A DNA stretch of 64,000 nt, from positions 108,286,421 through 108,350,420 of the forward strand of contig NC_088792.1 in the NCBI RefSeq assembly GCF_011386835.1, in the 5' to 3' direction. Numbering within the stretch: the first letter of the stretch is position 1; the number at the start of each line of letters is the position of its first letter. The notes under the pieces were generated by a model. It had not been told where the DNA came from and did not search any database. It saw only the letters and a list, made by a program, of their open reading frames with translations. Positions 36,831 through 47,049 of this stretch are shown piece by piece. The position numbers and the translations under genes are program-made. The stretch is from Chrysemys picta bellii (Eukaryota; Chordata; Testudines; Emydidae).

Positions 36831-36870
36831 CTTGTGTGCCATATGTAGATGACATATCAGTTGACTAAAG

Positions 36871-37091
36871 CAGCATTTCTCAAACTGGGGGTCAGAAGAC
36901 TATTGTAGGAGGATCGCGAGAGCAGTGGTTGCTGGCTGGGCACCCAGCTCTGAAAGCAGCACTGCCTCCAGCAGCAATGTGGAAGTAAGGGTGGCATGGT
37001 ATGAGGGGTCATCACTTTTTGGGGGGGAGGGTTGTCACAGCCTGAAATATTTTCAAAGGTGGTCCCAGCAAAAAAAGTTTGAGATCCCCTG
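36871..37091. mobile_element. hAT MITE, 221 bp, diverged
   Basis: Ends are CAGCATTTCTCAAACT and AGTTTGAGATCCCCTG, the same termini as the element at 36079 but more diverged. Flanking octamers GACTAAAG (36863-36870) and GACTGAGT (37092-37099) agree at 5 of 8 positions, consistent with a decayed duplication. Confidence 0.8.
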
Positions 37092-37479
37092 GACTGAGTA
37101 AAGGATGATAAAGTAAATTATGGGTGCTATTATAATAAGCATTGTTATAAACTTTTCCACAATCTAACCACACACTCCTTCTAACACAATGCAGTTTACG
37201 AAGAATTAAGATATATTGAGTACTCTTCAATCAAATGACGGGTGTGGAACAGATTGGAAAAAAAACATAAGTCTGATAAGCAAATGAATCATATTGCAAT
37301 AACAAATGAGAGGATGGAGAAGGAAGATTTCACCTGCAGATGCATTGAGATGTTTCTTTAAAGTTTTAGTGTAGAGTAAATCAAGTGTTTAATTGTGTCA
37401 GTGGTGCTCAAAAATCAAAAGCTGAAGGAACACCTTCTTGTTTAACAGGGTAAAAAAATGACTTAAAATGCAGGAGAGG

Positions 37480-37690
37480 AGGTCAATTACATTCCCAGCC
37501 CTACTACAGACTCCCTGTGTGATCTTGGGCAGATCACTTATCCTCCTTTTTGCAGATGGGGAAAGTGAGGCACAGAAAAGTTAACAACACTTCCCTACCT
37601 CACTGAGACATCCTGAGGTCAAATTCATGATTTGTAAAGTGCTTTGCTATCCTCCGATGTAAGGTGCTACTAAAATGTTGGGAAGATGGA
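37480..37690 (+). repeat. MIR/CORE-SINE-like fragment
   Basis: The order is TTCCCAGCCCTACTACAGACTCCCTGTGTGATCTTGGGCAGATCACTTA, then TTTGCAGATGGGGAAAGTGAGGCACAG, then GTAAAGTGCTTTGCTATCC...AAGGTGCTACTA. This is collinear with MIR-type elements. Confidence 0.75.
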
Positions 37691-37906
37691 AAGGAGAGAA
37701 CATAGAAAAAGGGAAAGAGAAACTGTAAATGAAGAGGAAACCGAGAACAAGAGAAAGGGATAAGGAAACATAGAGAAATCAAAAGAGACAAGGCAACTTT
37801 AGGGCTGGAAAACGGTATTTTATTAATTGTTTACTTGTATTCATTTTACTTTGTTTCCCTGACAGAAAAAAGTTAGCCAAAAGGAGATGGAATCCACTGT
37901 CTAAAC

Positions 37907-38353
37907 TCAGTTGGGGATTTTCAGGCAGATCATGGCCTGAGGAAAGCCATCAGGTCCTGCTATCACTTTTATGTTTTCAGCTTGAACAATGAGTGCCAAG
38001 CCTGCTACTTTTGAGCTTTCTAGAGTACATGCACCACAAAGATGGGGCACTGGAACAGCTGCCCCTCTCTGGAGTTTTTGTCTGAAAGATGGAAACACTG
38101 CACCATTACTGGCAATTAATGGAATTGGGTGAAGGAAAACTTTTTTACTGGGATATATTTGCTCATTTTTCTGTCTGCAGTGCTTCTCCAATGCCAGGAT
38201 TGTTACTATTCTGCCAAAGGCAGCTCTGAGAAGTTCATTGACACGTTTGAGTGTTGCAGCTTTCAGAGATTCAAGATGAGTTACAAGAGCTGACTTATTA
38301 GGTGGAACAAATCTACTCTGTTGGCCACAAAACTGGTCTGCCAGCTTTAGCAT
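37907..38353 (-). CDS. 148-codon open frame of unknown nature
   Basis: This is the longest open frame in the window not explained by a recognised transposon. It starts with ATG at 38353 and ends at 37907. The middle (ESLKAATLKRVNELLRAAFGRIVTILALEKHCRQKNEQ) is predicted helical and vaguely recalls coiled N-terminal segments of some zinc-finger proteins, but I recognise no domain. No signal peptide or membrane segment is seen. The frame stays open upstream into an L2-like tail at 38370-38475, which suggests a chance or decayed frame. It could be a remnant of a processed gene copy or an unknown transposon. Low confidence. Confidence 0.2.
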   Translation of the reverse strand: MLKLADQFCGQQSRFVPPNKSALVTHLESLKAATLKRVNELLRAAFGRIVTILALEKHCRQKNEQIYPSKKVFLHPIPLIASNGAVFPSFRQKLQRGAAVPVPHLCGACTLESSKVAGLALIVQAENIKVIAGPDGFPQAMICLKIPN

Positions 38354-38369
38354 TATATATTGGTGTATA

Positions 38370-38475
38370 GTAAAGTCTAGGAACCATAGTAATGGACCAG
38401 GAGCGCATTGTGCTAGGTGCTGTACAAATAGAACAAACAGAAGGTTCCTGCCCCAAAGAGCTTGCAGGTCACAAA
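38370..38475 (-). repeat. L2/MIR-type 3' tail
   Basis: The complement reads CTGCAAGCTCTTTGGGGCAGGAAC...TTTGTACAGCACCTAGCACAATGCGCTCCTGGTCC, the same tail type as at 61385-61510. Confidence 0.75.
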
Positions 38476-41400
38476 ATGATCCATTCTATTTTAAGGTGCT
38501 AAAGTTGCTGTCAGTGGTGACATAAATACATTCTTTGTACTCCTCAGACAGGAGCAGTCTTCAGAAGCCTTCCTGTTTCAATCCTCCTACTTTTTCTAGG
38601 CCTCAAGAAGCAGTGGCAGCAGCTTCTCCACAGGTAAAGACCATGAGTGGCTCTAGTGGATCTACTTGCTACTGTTTTTCGAGCTCTTAGGATTTCTCCT
38701 CTTTTAGCACTTGAGACTTCACCATATACCTTGATAACTCCTGAGAGTGTGTAAGTAGCAGCATGGCTGGCAAAAAGGCTACACTCCATGAACAAAGGTA
38801 GAAAGGGGAGTTTAAATGTATCCAACTCTTTCCCAAACGCGAATCAAAGTTCAGGTTTGGTTTAGCCAAAACGGATTCTCTTATACATATTCTTTCAGAT
38901 CCCCTTTGAGAAGTGTGGGTCCAATTTTCTTAAATGTTTTATGCAACCTAATGTGCACTCAGTAACCTACCCCAGCATATGGAAGAAATGAGACGTTTTG
39001 ATAGCTGTTGAACAGAGTGTATTTTCACAGTTAATCAGATCAAAGCCATTTAGCACAGGTGTTTCTATAATTGTGAAGCAAAGGGAAAATTTGCAATGTT
39101 CATTTAAAGGCCCTTAAATGTACACATTAGATACCAAGAGTGATGATTTAGTGTTATCTCTGTAATCTAAAACATGTAGGAATGCTATTGCTAACCTACT
39201 AAGTACTTTTTATTTTGCTTTCAGACACATTTCTACTATAAATAAATACCACTGAGTGTTTTCTCATGTAAAAGTGTCCATTCATATGAAACTTTGCGAT
39301 GAAAACCAGGAGAAGAACAAGCCTTGAACAAAGGTGCTCTGCTATATGCAATGAGGGCTTTAAATTAATTGTAAATCATTAACATGGTGGGCAGAATTTA
39401 TATTGCCTACTAATAGCATACAGCCTCACACAAGGCCTTGGCAGAGGAAAGCCTATCTATAGAGGAGATTCCGGTGATGGATGATATACTCAATGGGAAA
39501 GCTCATGGCACATACTGCACATAAATGTTTAATTGATTATTACTGATGACAATGAACAATCATAGTTAATATTTTGGGGGCTGTTGACTGGGTGGGAATA
39601 GATTTTATCGAGTCCTTAAATCAATTTTTGGGTCAAGTGCAAGCATTGTGGGGCCAGGAGTTTCATTCATTGTTTCTACAGTCGAGGTCTTGTCCTGGTT
39701 TAGGCTATGATAGATTACTATGCTCTAAATATTAAACAATAACACTTAACTAACATTGGGCCATCTTGCTGCTATTTGTTGTTAATTGTATTCTTTGTAC
39801 ATGCACTGTGGAGGAATGCGATCAGTGTAGTTTAGAAATCGAATTAATTATATACCAATATTAATTTTCAATTATAATTACAAAAAACATATCTAGTTTC
39901 ATTTATAATGATCTGAATGTTTGAATTTAGAAAGTAAAGACATAAAATCAAAAACTGAGTTTTATTTCACTACTTAGTTTTGATATAGTTATTGAGAAAT
40001 TAATCAGCTCCCCTCTATTTGCTCCTTTATCTAAAACAAGTTCAAGTCTCCAGTGAAAGATATTCATCTCAACTCTTTTTAATATATATACACACACACA
40101 CACACACAGGTGAGAGTTATGTTTACAATATGCATAGTTCCTCAGGATCCCTTGCTTTCCATATTTGTCAAGTGATCCAGATTTTGCTTGAAGATCATTC
40201 AGAAAATGACCTGTGCTTGGTTTTGATATTGACCTTCCTAAGAATATCTGTCCAGTAGACCTGCTTGCCCACTTTGTTTAATCTTTTCCATCCTTGCCTC
40301 ACTGCAGTCCCTGAGGTCCTCTCATCTTCATCTGTTAGTTTCCACACAGATGAACTTGGGCTCTCACTTCTCTTCTGACTGAATGTACTGCTGTGTTTGT
40401 TCTGACATTATGACAAAAACAGAAGAGAAAAAGCAGCTGGAGACTTTTTTTAATCTTTGATGTCAAACAAGAAAAGTAAGCAGGCAAAACCCAATTTTAG
40501 TGAAAATAACACACAGGCAAACCGCTCCAAGAAGTACTTTGAAATCAAGTTGAGGAATCTTGCTAATGAAATACATTTATTGATTAGCAAGTATAATGTA
40601 TTAGTGAATTTAAACTCCTACTATACAGAGAACAGTGCTTTTGGCACATTAAATTTTCAGGAAAGCCATGACAAATTTTATTAAAATCATACATTTGATT
40701 GCATTTTTACATCTCTGATTTTCCCCCTTCTCTACAGTTCTGTTCACTTTTACTTATTCCAGCCCACTGGCAATCTGTGTTACACTCTGCAAGTCTGGAG
40801 TACCTCCATTGACGTCTGGGGTCTTCAGTGAATGGAGCAGGGGATGGGTTATGCAGAAATCCCCACAGGAGGTAATGGAAGTAGGACCTTTATTCCCTTC
40901 CTCTGGGTTCTTTCTTTGGCTGCTGTTGAGCAGCTTCAGAGGGGTCTCGCCTGGTGTCACCAGGATCCATGCTGCCAGTGGGAAGAGAGCCAGCGGACCA
41001 GCAATTATCCTGAAGGACTGCTTCAATTTCCATGCAGAAGTGGGGATCTATTTCCTTGTAGATACTCAATATCCATCCATCCATCCAGGAGTCTTGGATG
41101 GGGCACATACAAGATGTAGGGGTCCCAAGTGATTGCTTATTTTGCTGATGCAGGCCTACCCTGTCTGCAAGCTGTAGGTAAAGATTTGCCATGAGAAACA
41201 TTACCGAGTGCATAGTGCTGAATAAAACGGAAACTGCCCACATAAGAGCACATAAAGACCAGGCTTCATTCCTCCCTGGTGTAACTCCTTTGGAGTCAAC
41301 TGAGATACACCAGGGATGGACTGGGTAATTAAGGCTTTTCTCATCTCCTTAGCTGGGTTTTATTTTTTGGTCAAACTGATGGAGCACATTTAATAGGCTT

Positions 41401-42579
41401 CCTTGGGTGGGTGACCTCCTCCCACAGATGCAGCTGAAGAGAAAAAGAAAGATCTGCAAGCTCCCTCAAATCAGTCTTCTGAGAGGGAGAGGGACACTCT
41501 GCTGTTCCTTGCCTTAGAATAGGCCCTGTTCTCACACCTGGAGAGTCCCCAGGGATCTATGATCATCCCATACCATCAGTGGGAAGTGAGGTCCATGAAC
41601 AGGCAGGCTCTGTGCCCCTGCTGGCTCTCATCTCCCCTTCCCTAGCAATAGCTGTCCCTGGAATTTTGCAAAGGGGAAACCACAGTTGCAGGGGTGGCCG
41701 TGTTACCTTTTCTATGTGGGGCCACACACTGCTTGACAGTCTGCACAATCTTGCCCCTCTCTATTTGAAGAGTGGCCTCCTTTGGACTAGGAATAGATGA
41801 TTAGCATGGTAAAGGCAGCTTGTGAACCCTGCTCCCGCTGCCTTTTGTAATGGCCCGTCCCCCTTGTGTCTGTTTGGGGAGCATGATATGATCCTCCTTT
41901 TCAAAAGGATAAGATGACTTGTTACTTTCTAGAGATCCTTGGACTCCTCTGAGATCTTCTCCTCTAGTTAACAGTAATAGATTTGACTCAGCTAGACCAG
42001 AGTAAAGTTTCAGGTCAGGTATGTCCAAATCAAGAATGTAGTTTTCTACCTAATGGGTGATCAAGGGCTCTGGTTTCAGTAGTACATTATATTTGAAAAT
42101 AAAAAGAGATTCTGTTTTCAAAATGTTACACTGACAGTACTCTGTTGTGTGTACAAGAGCAAATTCTGCTTTACTTCATTTTATTTTAACCTTTAATTAA
42201 AGCTAGTAATTTATAGAATATAGAATAATGAATAAATAAATAAATAACTCCTCTTACGTTTGACTAACATTTAACATTTTTTTTCTCCAAGTCTGTGGCA
42301 CTCACACACAATTCCAGATCAGACAGAAGTTGGTTAGCGGCATAGAAGAAAGAATATCTTATGTGTAGCACTATTAGCCACAGCATTTTACATACGGGTG
42401 TAGTATACATTGACATCTGAGTCAGCGGAGCACTTTTTCTTATGCCTGTCTGATTTACCCAACTTGTTATGGGTCATGTTGTCTTCTGGGATTCAAATTT
42501 AATTTACATTAACCACTGATCTTTCATATTTGTATAATTTTTCTACTTGTTTCAGTCAATAACATCAACTCCTCTACCT
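38476..42579. other. Gene-free interval, lowest repeat density in the window
   Basis: 38900-40000 shows no transposon ends, simple repeats or coding signature. 40083-40109 is a TATA/(CA)n microsatellite and 41071-41093 a short (ATCC)n. Both strands at 40809-41243 carry overlapping open frames of about 110 codons with no motif, so neither is supported as a gene. 42226-42246 is a short (AAAT)n. Confidence 0.4.
40083..40109. repeat. (TA)n(CA)n microsatellite
   Basis: Short TA run followed by about 10 CA units. Confidence 0.85.
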
Positions 42580-43690
42580 CATGGAGTTACAGGCTTTAAG
42601 GCCAGAAAGGTCCATCATGATCATCTAGTCTGATCCCCTGTATGATGCAGGCCACAGAACCTTGCCCACCCACCATAACCTGTGACTGAGTTACTGAAGT
42701 CCTCAAAACTTGATTAAAAGACTTCAAGGTACAGAGAATCCATCATTTCCTCTAGTTCAAACCAGCAAGTGACCCAGGCTTCAGAAGAAGGTGAAAACCC
42801 CCATGGATCTCTGTCCATCTTACCTGGGGGGAAATTCTTTCCTTACCCCAAATATGGTGATCAGTTAGACCCTGAACTTGTGGGCAAGACCCATCAGCCA
42901 CTCACCCGGGAAAGAATTCTCTGTAGTAACTCAGAGCCCTCCCCATCTTGTGTCCCATCTCTGGCCATTAGAGCTATTTGCCAAGAGCAGTCACAAACAG
43001 GACATATAGCATCGTAGGCAACATCATATCATCCCCTCCATAAACTTATCAAGCTGAGTTTTGAAACCAGTTAGTTTTTGTCCCGACTACTCCCCTTGGA
43101 CGCATGTGCCAGAATTTCACTCCTCTGGTGATTAGAAAACATCATCTAATTTCACACTTAAGCTTGTTGATGGTCAGTTAATATTCATCTGTTGTTGTGC
43201 CAACATTGGCCCTGAACTTAAATAACTCCTCTCCCTCCCTGGTGTTTGTCCCTCTGGTGTATTTATATGGAGAGAAATTGTAACTCCTCTCAGCCTTCAT
43301 TTTGTTAGGCTTAACAAGCCAAGCTCCTTAAGTCTTCTCTTGTAAGACGGTTTCTCCATTTCTCTGATCATCATAATTGCCCTTCTCTTCACCTATTCCA
43401 ATTTGAATTCATCTTTTTTACACATAGGAGACTAGAAATGCACACAGTACTCCAGATGCAGTCTCACCAGAGCCCTGTACAATGGTAATACTTCCCTATC
43501 TCTACTGGAAATGCTGTGCTTGATTCATCTTAGGACTGTATTAGTCTTTTTCACAGCCACATCACATTGGCATCCTGTGATAGACAAGTACACCCATGTC
43601 TTTCCCCTCCTATGTTGTTTCCAACTGACAAGTTCATATGACAACCTCATAGCAAAAATTCTTGTTAGTCCCTAAGTGCATGATCTTATG
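42580..43690 (-). mobile_element. Old CR1 LINE 3' fragment
   Basis: The 3' UTR near 42590-42660 (plus strand AAGGCCAGAAAGGTCCATCATGATCATCTAGTC) matches the tail of the 6.9-kb CR1. The region up to 43690 aligns by eye with the ORF2 C-terminus of that copy. Examples are AAGCTCCTTAAGTCTTCTCTTGTAAG near 43320 and GTACTCCAGATGCAGTCTCACCAGAGC near 43447. Frames are broken throughout. Confidence 0.88.
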
Positions 43691-45525
43691 TAACTGCTAC
43701 GCATATCTGATATTTGTTACCTCTGAGCCAGGTGATAGGATTACAATAGCCAAACTGTGGGGTTAAGCTAGGAGCAATAAATGAAGGTGTTTTGCAGCGT
43801 TAAGGCAAATTTTGCTTCTTCATTCTATGGAACTCTCATCCTCAACAGCTGCCAGTGGTTGCATTTCACGGACACCATCAAATTTCACGTGGATCCAATT
43901 GGATGCTGGGGTAGAGTTTTGTCACATGCCAGGGTGCAGTCTAGATCAGTGAGGGGGTTGTGCCACTGCCTGCCCTGCAATGTTGGGTGCATCACAATGC
44001 TCTGCTGTTGTAGATCCCACCCTGGGCTGCTCACAAACAGCGTGCCAGCAGGCAGGTCACACCTGGAGTGTCCATGGATAGCTATAGCCCTGGTCCAGCG
44101 GCTCTGACCCAAGCAGCCTGTCAGCAACATATCAGCCATATTCTGGCTTCCAGAAGCTTTGATTATAACTTGCAGAGTGACCCTAACATACTCCCAATCC
44201 TTTTCCCCAAAAACATGTGTTCTGCATGGTCCAGCCATCTCCAGAGCATTCAGATATTAGACTTCTATTGTATCTGATAATATACAACAGTTTTCTACTT
44301 TACATGAAACTACTAAAGAGCTCACTAGATTAGTAGTTTTGATTAAAAAACCCAAAGTTTATTTAACTAAAAGGAGATTTTGAGTCCAAGTATAAGGAAT
44401 TAAAGTCAGAAATGGTTATAAGAGACATAATAGCATGTTTCTAGTAGCTAAAATTTAAGAAGCTAGACTTGGTTCAAGGTAAAATCCTTACCACATGTTT
44501 CCAGCAACACTAACAAAATTTTCATGTCAAGATCTATCCCAAAGTCAAAAGGCTAGTCTCTTGGTCATCTTAATAGAAAGAGAATGTATATCTGGGAGGA
44601 GTGGGGGGTGGAGAGTGTTTGCCCTCACTTTTATAGTCTAGTCACCCTTTAAACTGCATTTTCCTGAGAGTTACCCCTAGATAAAAGTCCTTCCTACTGT
44701 GAGGATGGAGACATGAACTCTCATGGTGAAAGAGGTTCCATGTGATTGCTCGTTAAAATGCAAATTGATTATTCCTGCCCCCCTTCTTTGCCAAAGAATG
44801 GCCACTTGACAGGTGATTGCCCATCAACTTTGAAAACACCTAGTTAGAAGCATCAGTTTGCCCTTTGTCTTTGAGGAACAGGTTTACCCCCACTCCAGGA
44901 GGGTCTGGTAAACACATTGAGTCCTCATTTCAACTTACGTTCATAACTCTTCGTACGCATTTTACACATACATTTCTCCACGATTTTATTGACAAGTGAG
45001 TTATTAGTTTTCACATGATAAATCACAAGGTATCATTTGTACAAAGATTATGATAGTGTGTAGGGTGCAAATAGAGGATGCACTCCATCACAAGTTAAGC
45101 CTTCTCAGTTTTGGAGTCATGTTTGGAGCATTTTCTTCCCTTGTTTACTTTATTACAGGATGACCAGGGCCCAAGACTATGTGCCATAGCAAGATATTAC
45201 TAGCTCTAGACTCATGCATAAGATAAATAACAATTCACCACAAATGTACATGTTACTGCTTTCAAAATAAAAAGCAAAAACCACATGTACAAGGAAATGC
45301 TTTCATTTTTACCAAGAAAAGCACAGAAAAGTTAGCAGGAAAGCAGAGACTATTAATGCAAAACACCCTTCAACTTGTTAAGTAGATGGACAAGTAATTT
45401 CAGGAAATATTTTTAATATTTTCTTATTGCTGGAAGACCCCGGTATCTATTCCTACTTACAACACAGAACATTTGTCCTGAGTCAGTGATTTGTACCAGT
45501 TCTTAGTACTCTCATGTGTAGACAG
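43691..45525. other. Gene-free interval, possible unclassified long repeat
   Basis: Overlapping frames near 43781-44240 on both strands carry no motif. Sequence composition changes relative to the flanks, and the block could be an unclassified LTR or other repeat. I cannot place any boundary. Confidence 0.25.
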
Positions 45526-45527
45526 TA

Positions 45528-46466
45528 CAGTAACTCCTCACTTAAAGTCCTCCCGCTTAATGTTGTTTCGAAGTTACGTCACTGCTCCATTAGGGAACAT
45601 ACTCATTTAAAGTTGTGCAATGCTCCCTTATAATGTCATTTGGCTGACTTTACAAGGGAGCATTGCACAAGTCCTCTTCTCTGCCTCCTCCCCCTCCCTT
45701 GCTCCCTCCCTCCCAGCGCTTCCCCCGCCGCCTAGGACTTTCTGGGAGGGAGCAAGCGGGGAAGCCCCCCCCCCATCCCTGGCATGCAGGGTCACCCAGA
45801 ACACAGGGGCTTTAGGGGCTGCAGGGCCCTAAGGGGGCCCCGGGGCCCTGGCCTGCAGCTCTAAAGCCCCTTTTGGAATGCGGCCCTGCGAGCACGGGCC
45901 GAAGGACTCAGGAGGAGCAGGGGCAGCCTCGCAGCCAGTGGCTGGAGAGAAGTGATGCTTTCCCCTTCAAAGCCGGCCGGAGAGAAGGTGGCGCTTTGAA
46001 GGGGAAAGCGCCACTTTTCTCCAGCCACTGGCTGCGCGGCTGCCCCTGCTCCTCCTGAGTCCTTCGGCCCGTGCTCGCAGGGCCGCATTCCAAAAGGGGC
46101 TTTAGAGCTGCAGGCCAGGGCCCCGGGGCCCCCTTAGCCCAGGGCCCTGCAGCCCTTAAAGCCCCTATGTTCTGGGTGGCCCTGTCTGCCGGGAGGGGGG
46201 GAGGGGCAGCTCCCAGAATTGCAGCCATGGGAGCAGTGCTGCGCTGCGCAGAGCCACCTGCACACCCCCTGCACCAAACAGGAGCTGCCCAGGTAAGTGC
46301 TCTGTACAGTATATAATGCCTTTTGTCTGCCCCCAAAAATGTCCTTGGAACCTAACCCCCCGCATTTACATTAAATCTTATGGGAAAATTGGATTCGTTT
46401 AACATCGTTTCACTTAAAGTTGCATTTTTCAGGAACATAACTACAACGTTAAGTGAGGAGTTTCTG
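45528..46466. mobile_element. Pogo/Tigger-like DNA element with giant internal hairpin
   Basis: Ends CAGTAACTCCTCACTTAA and TTAAGTGAGGAGTTTCTG are inverted repeats with one mismatch in 18. TA dinucleotides flank both sides (45526-45527 and 46467-46468), as for Tc1/mariner-pogo elements. The right ~100 bp, complemented, matches the left end of the element at 63594. The interior is not coding and is built of inverted repeats: 45613-45629 with 45654-45670 (perfect 17 bp), 45698-45716 with 45742-45755, and a long palindrome, 45781-45973 with 45993-46190. Confidence 0.88.
45781..46190. repeat. Long palindrome, ~193-bp arms, 19-bp loop
   Basis: The left arm 45781-45973 and right arm 45993-46190 are near-complete complements, for example GGACTCAGGAGGAGCAGGGG opposite CCCCTGCTCCTCCTGAGTCC. 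The spacer is 45974-45992. Transcripts would fold into a long hairpin. Open frames mirrored on both strands arise from the symmetry. Confidence 0.93.
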
Positions 46467-46468
46467 TA

Positions 46469-47049
46469 CTTAAAAATACAAAAAAACAAACAAACAAACA
46501 AAAAAAAAACCACACTTCTAATTTGGTTTTAAGAAAACATTATTGATGGCAGTCTGAGAATGGAGAGTTGTTGTTAGAGGATACATGATTTGTCATTTGT
46601 ACTTTCAGCAGCTGTGTAAGTGAAAACCCATAATTGAATGACCTTAAGTAAGTAAGTCACAATTATATTTAAAATAACTTAATTAGATTATTTGATTAAT
46701 TGTGATATGGAAAGAACTTGGCATATCTTCCATAATAAATGGAAACACACCTTGACCTCTACTTCTATCAGTATGTCCTGCATTGTCTGGTAATGCTTGC
46801 TTACATTATAGCTATGAGTAATTCTTGTACATGTCTTCATGTGGGAGTTTAAAAACTCCTGTGGGCTACTGAGACATGAACTGAAAGCCTGCTCTCTATT
46901 GGATTTCCTGGTATACCTGAAGTATCACTCACATTACACCTATGTAAGCATATGTGATATCTGCATGAACAAAATGAAAGCAATTTACTTCCTTCTCTCA
47001 TTGGGGAATACATAGTGATAAGATAATAAAGGAAGGAGTGAGAGCAGAA
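46469..47049. other. Gene-free interval
   Basis: Starts with an A-rich (AAAC)n stretch at 46477-46509, then AT-rich sequence without recognisable features. Confidence 0.4.

Noticed and set aside
38544..38825. 93-codon minus-strand frame upstream of the orphan frame at 37907-38353
   Set aside because: Considered as an upstream exon, but an L2-type tail lies between and I could not identify a convincing splice pair or domain.
40809..41243. Overlapping frames of 107 and 117 codons on opposite strands
   Set aside because: No recognisable motif, no consistent start context, and both strands open equally, as expected by chance.
43781..44240. Overlapping frames of 108 and 117 codons on opposite strands
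   Set aside because: Cys-rich by composition but with no zinc-finger spacing or domain; more likely part of an unclassified repeat.
45861..46365. 142-codon minus-strand frame and mirror frames
   Set aside because: They reflect the symmetry of the palindrome: similar peptides appear on both strands because the arms are complementary.
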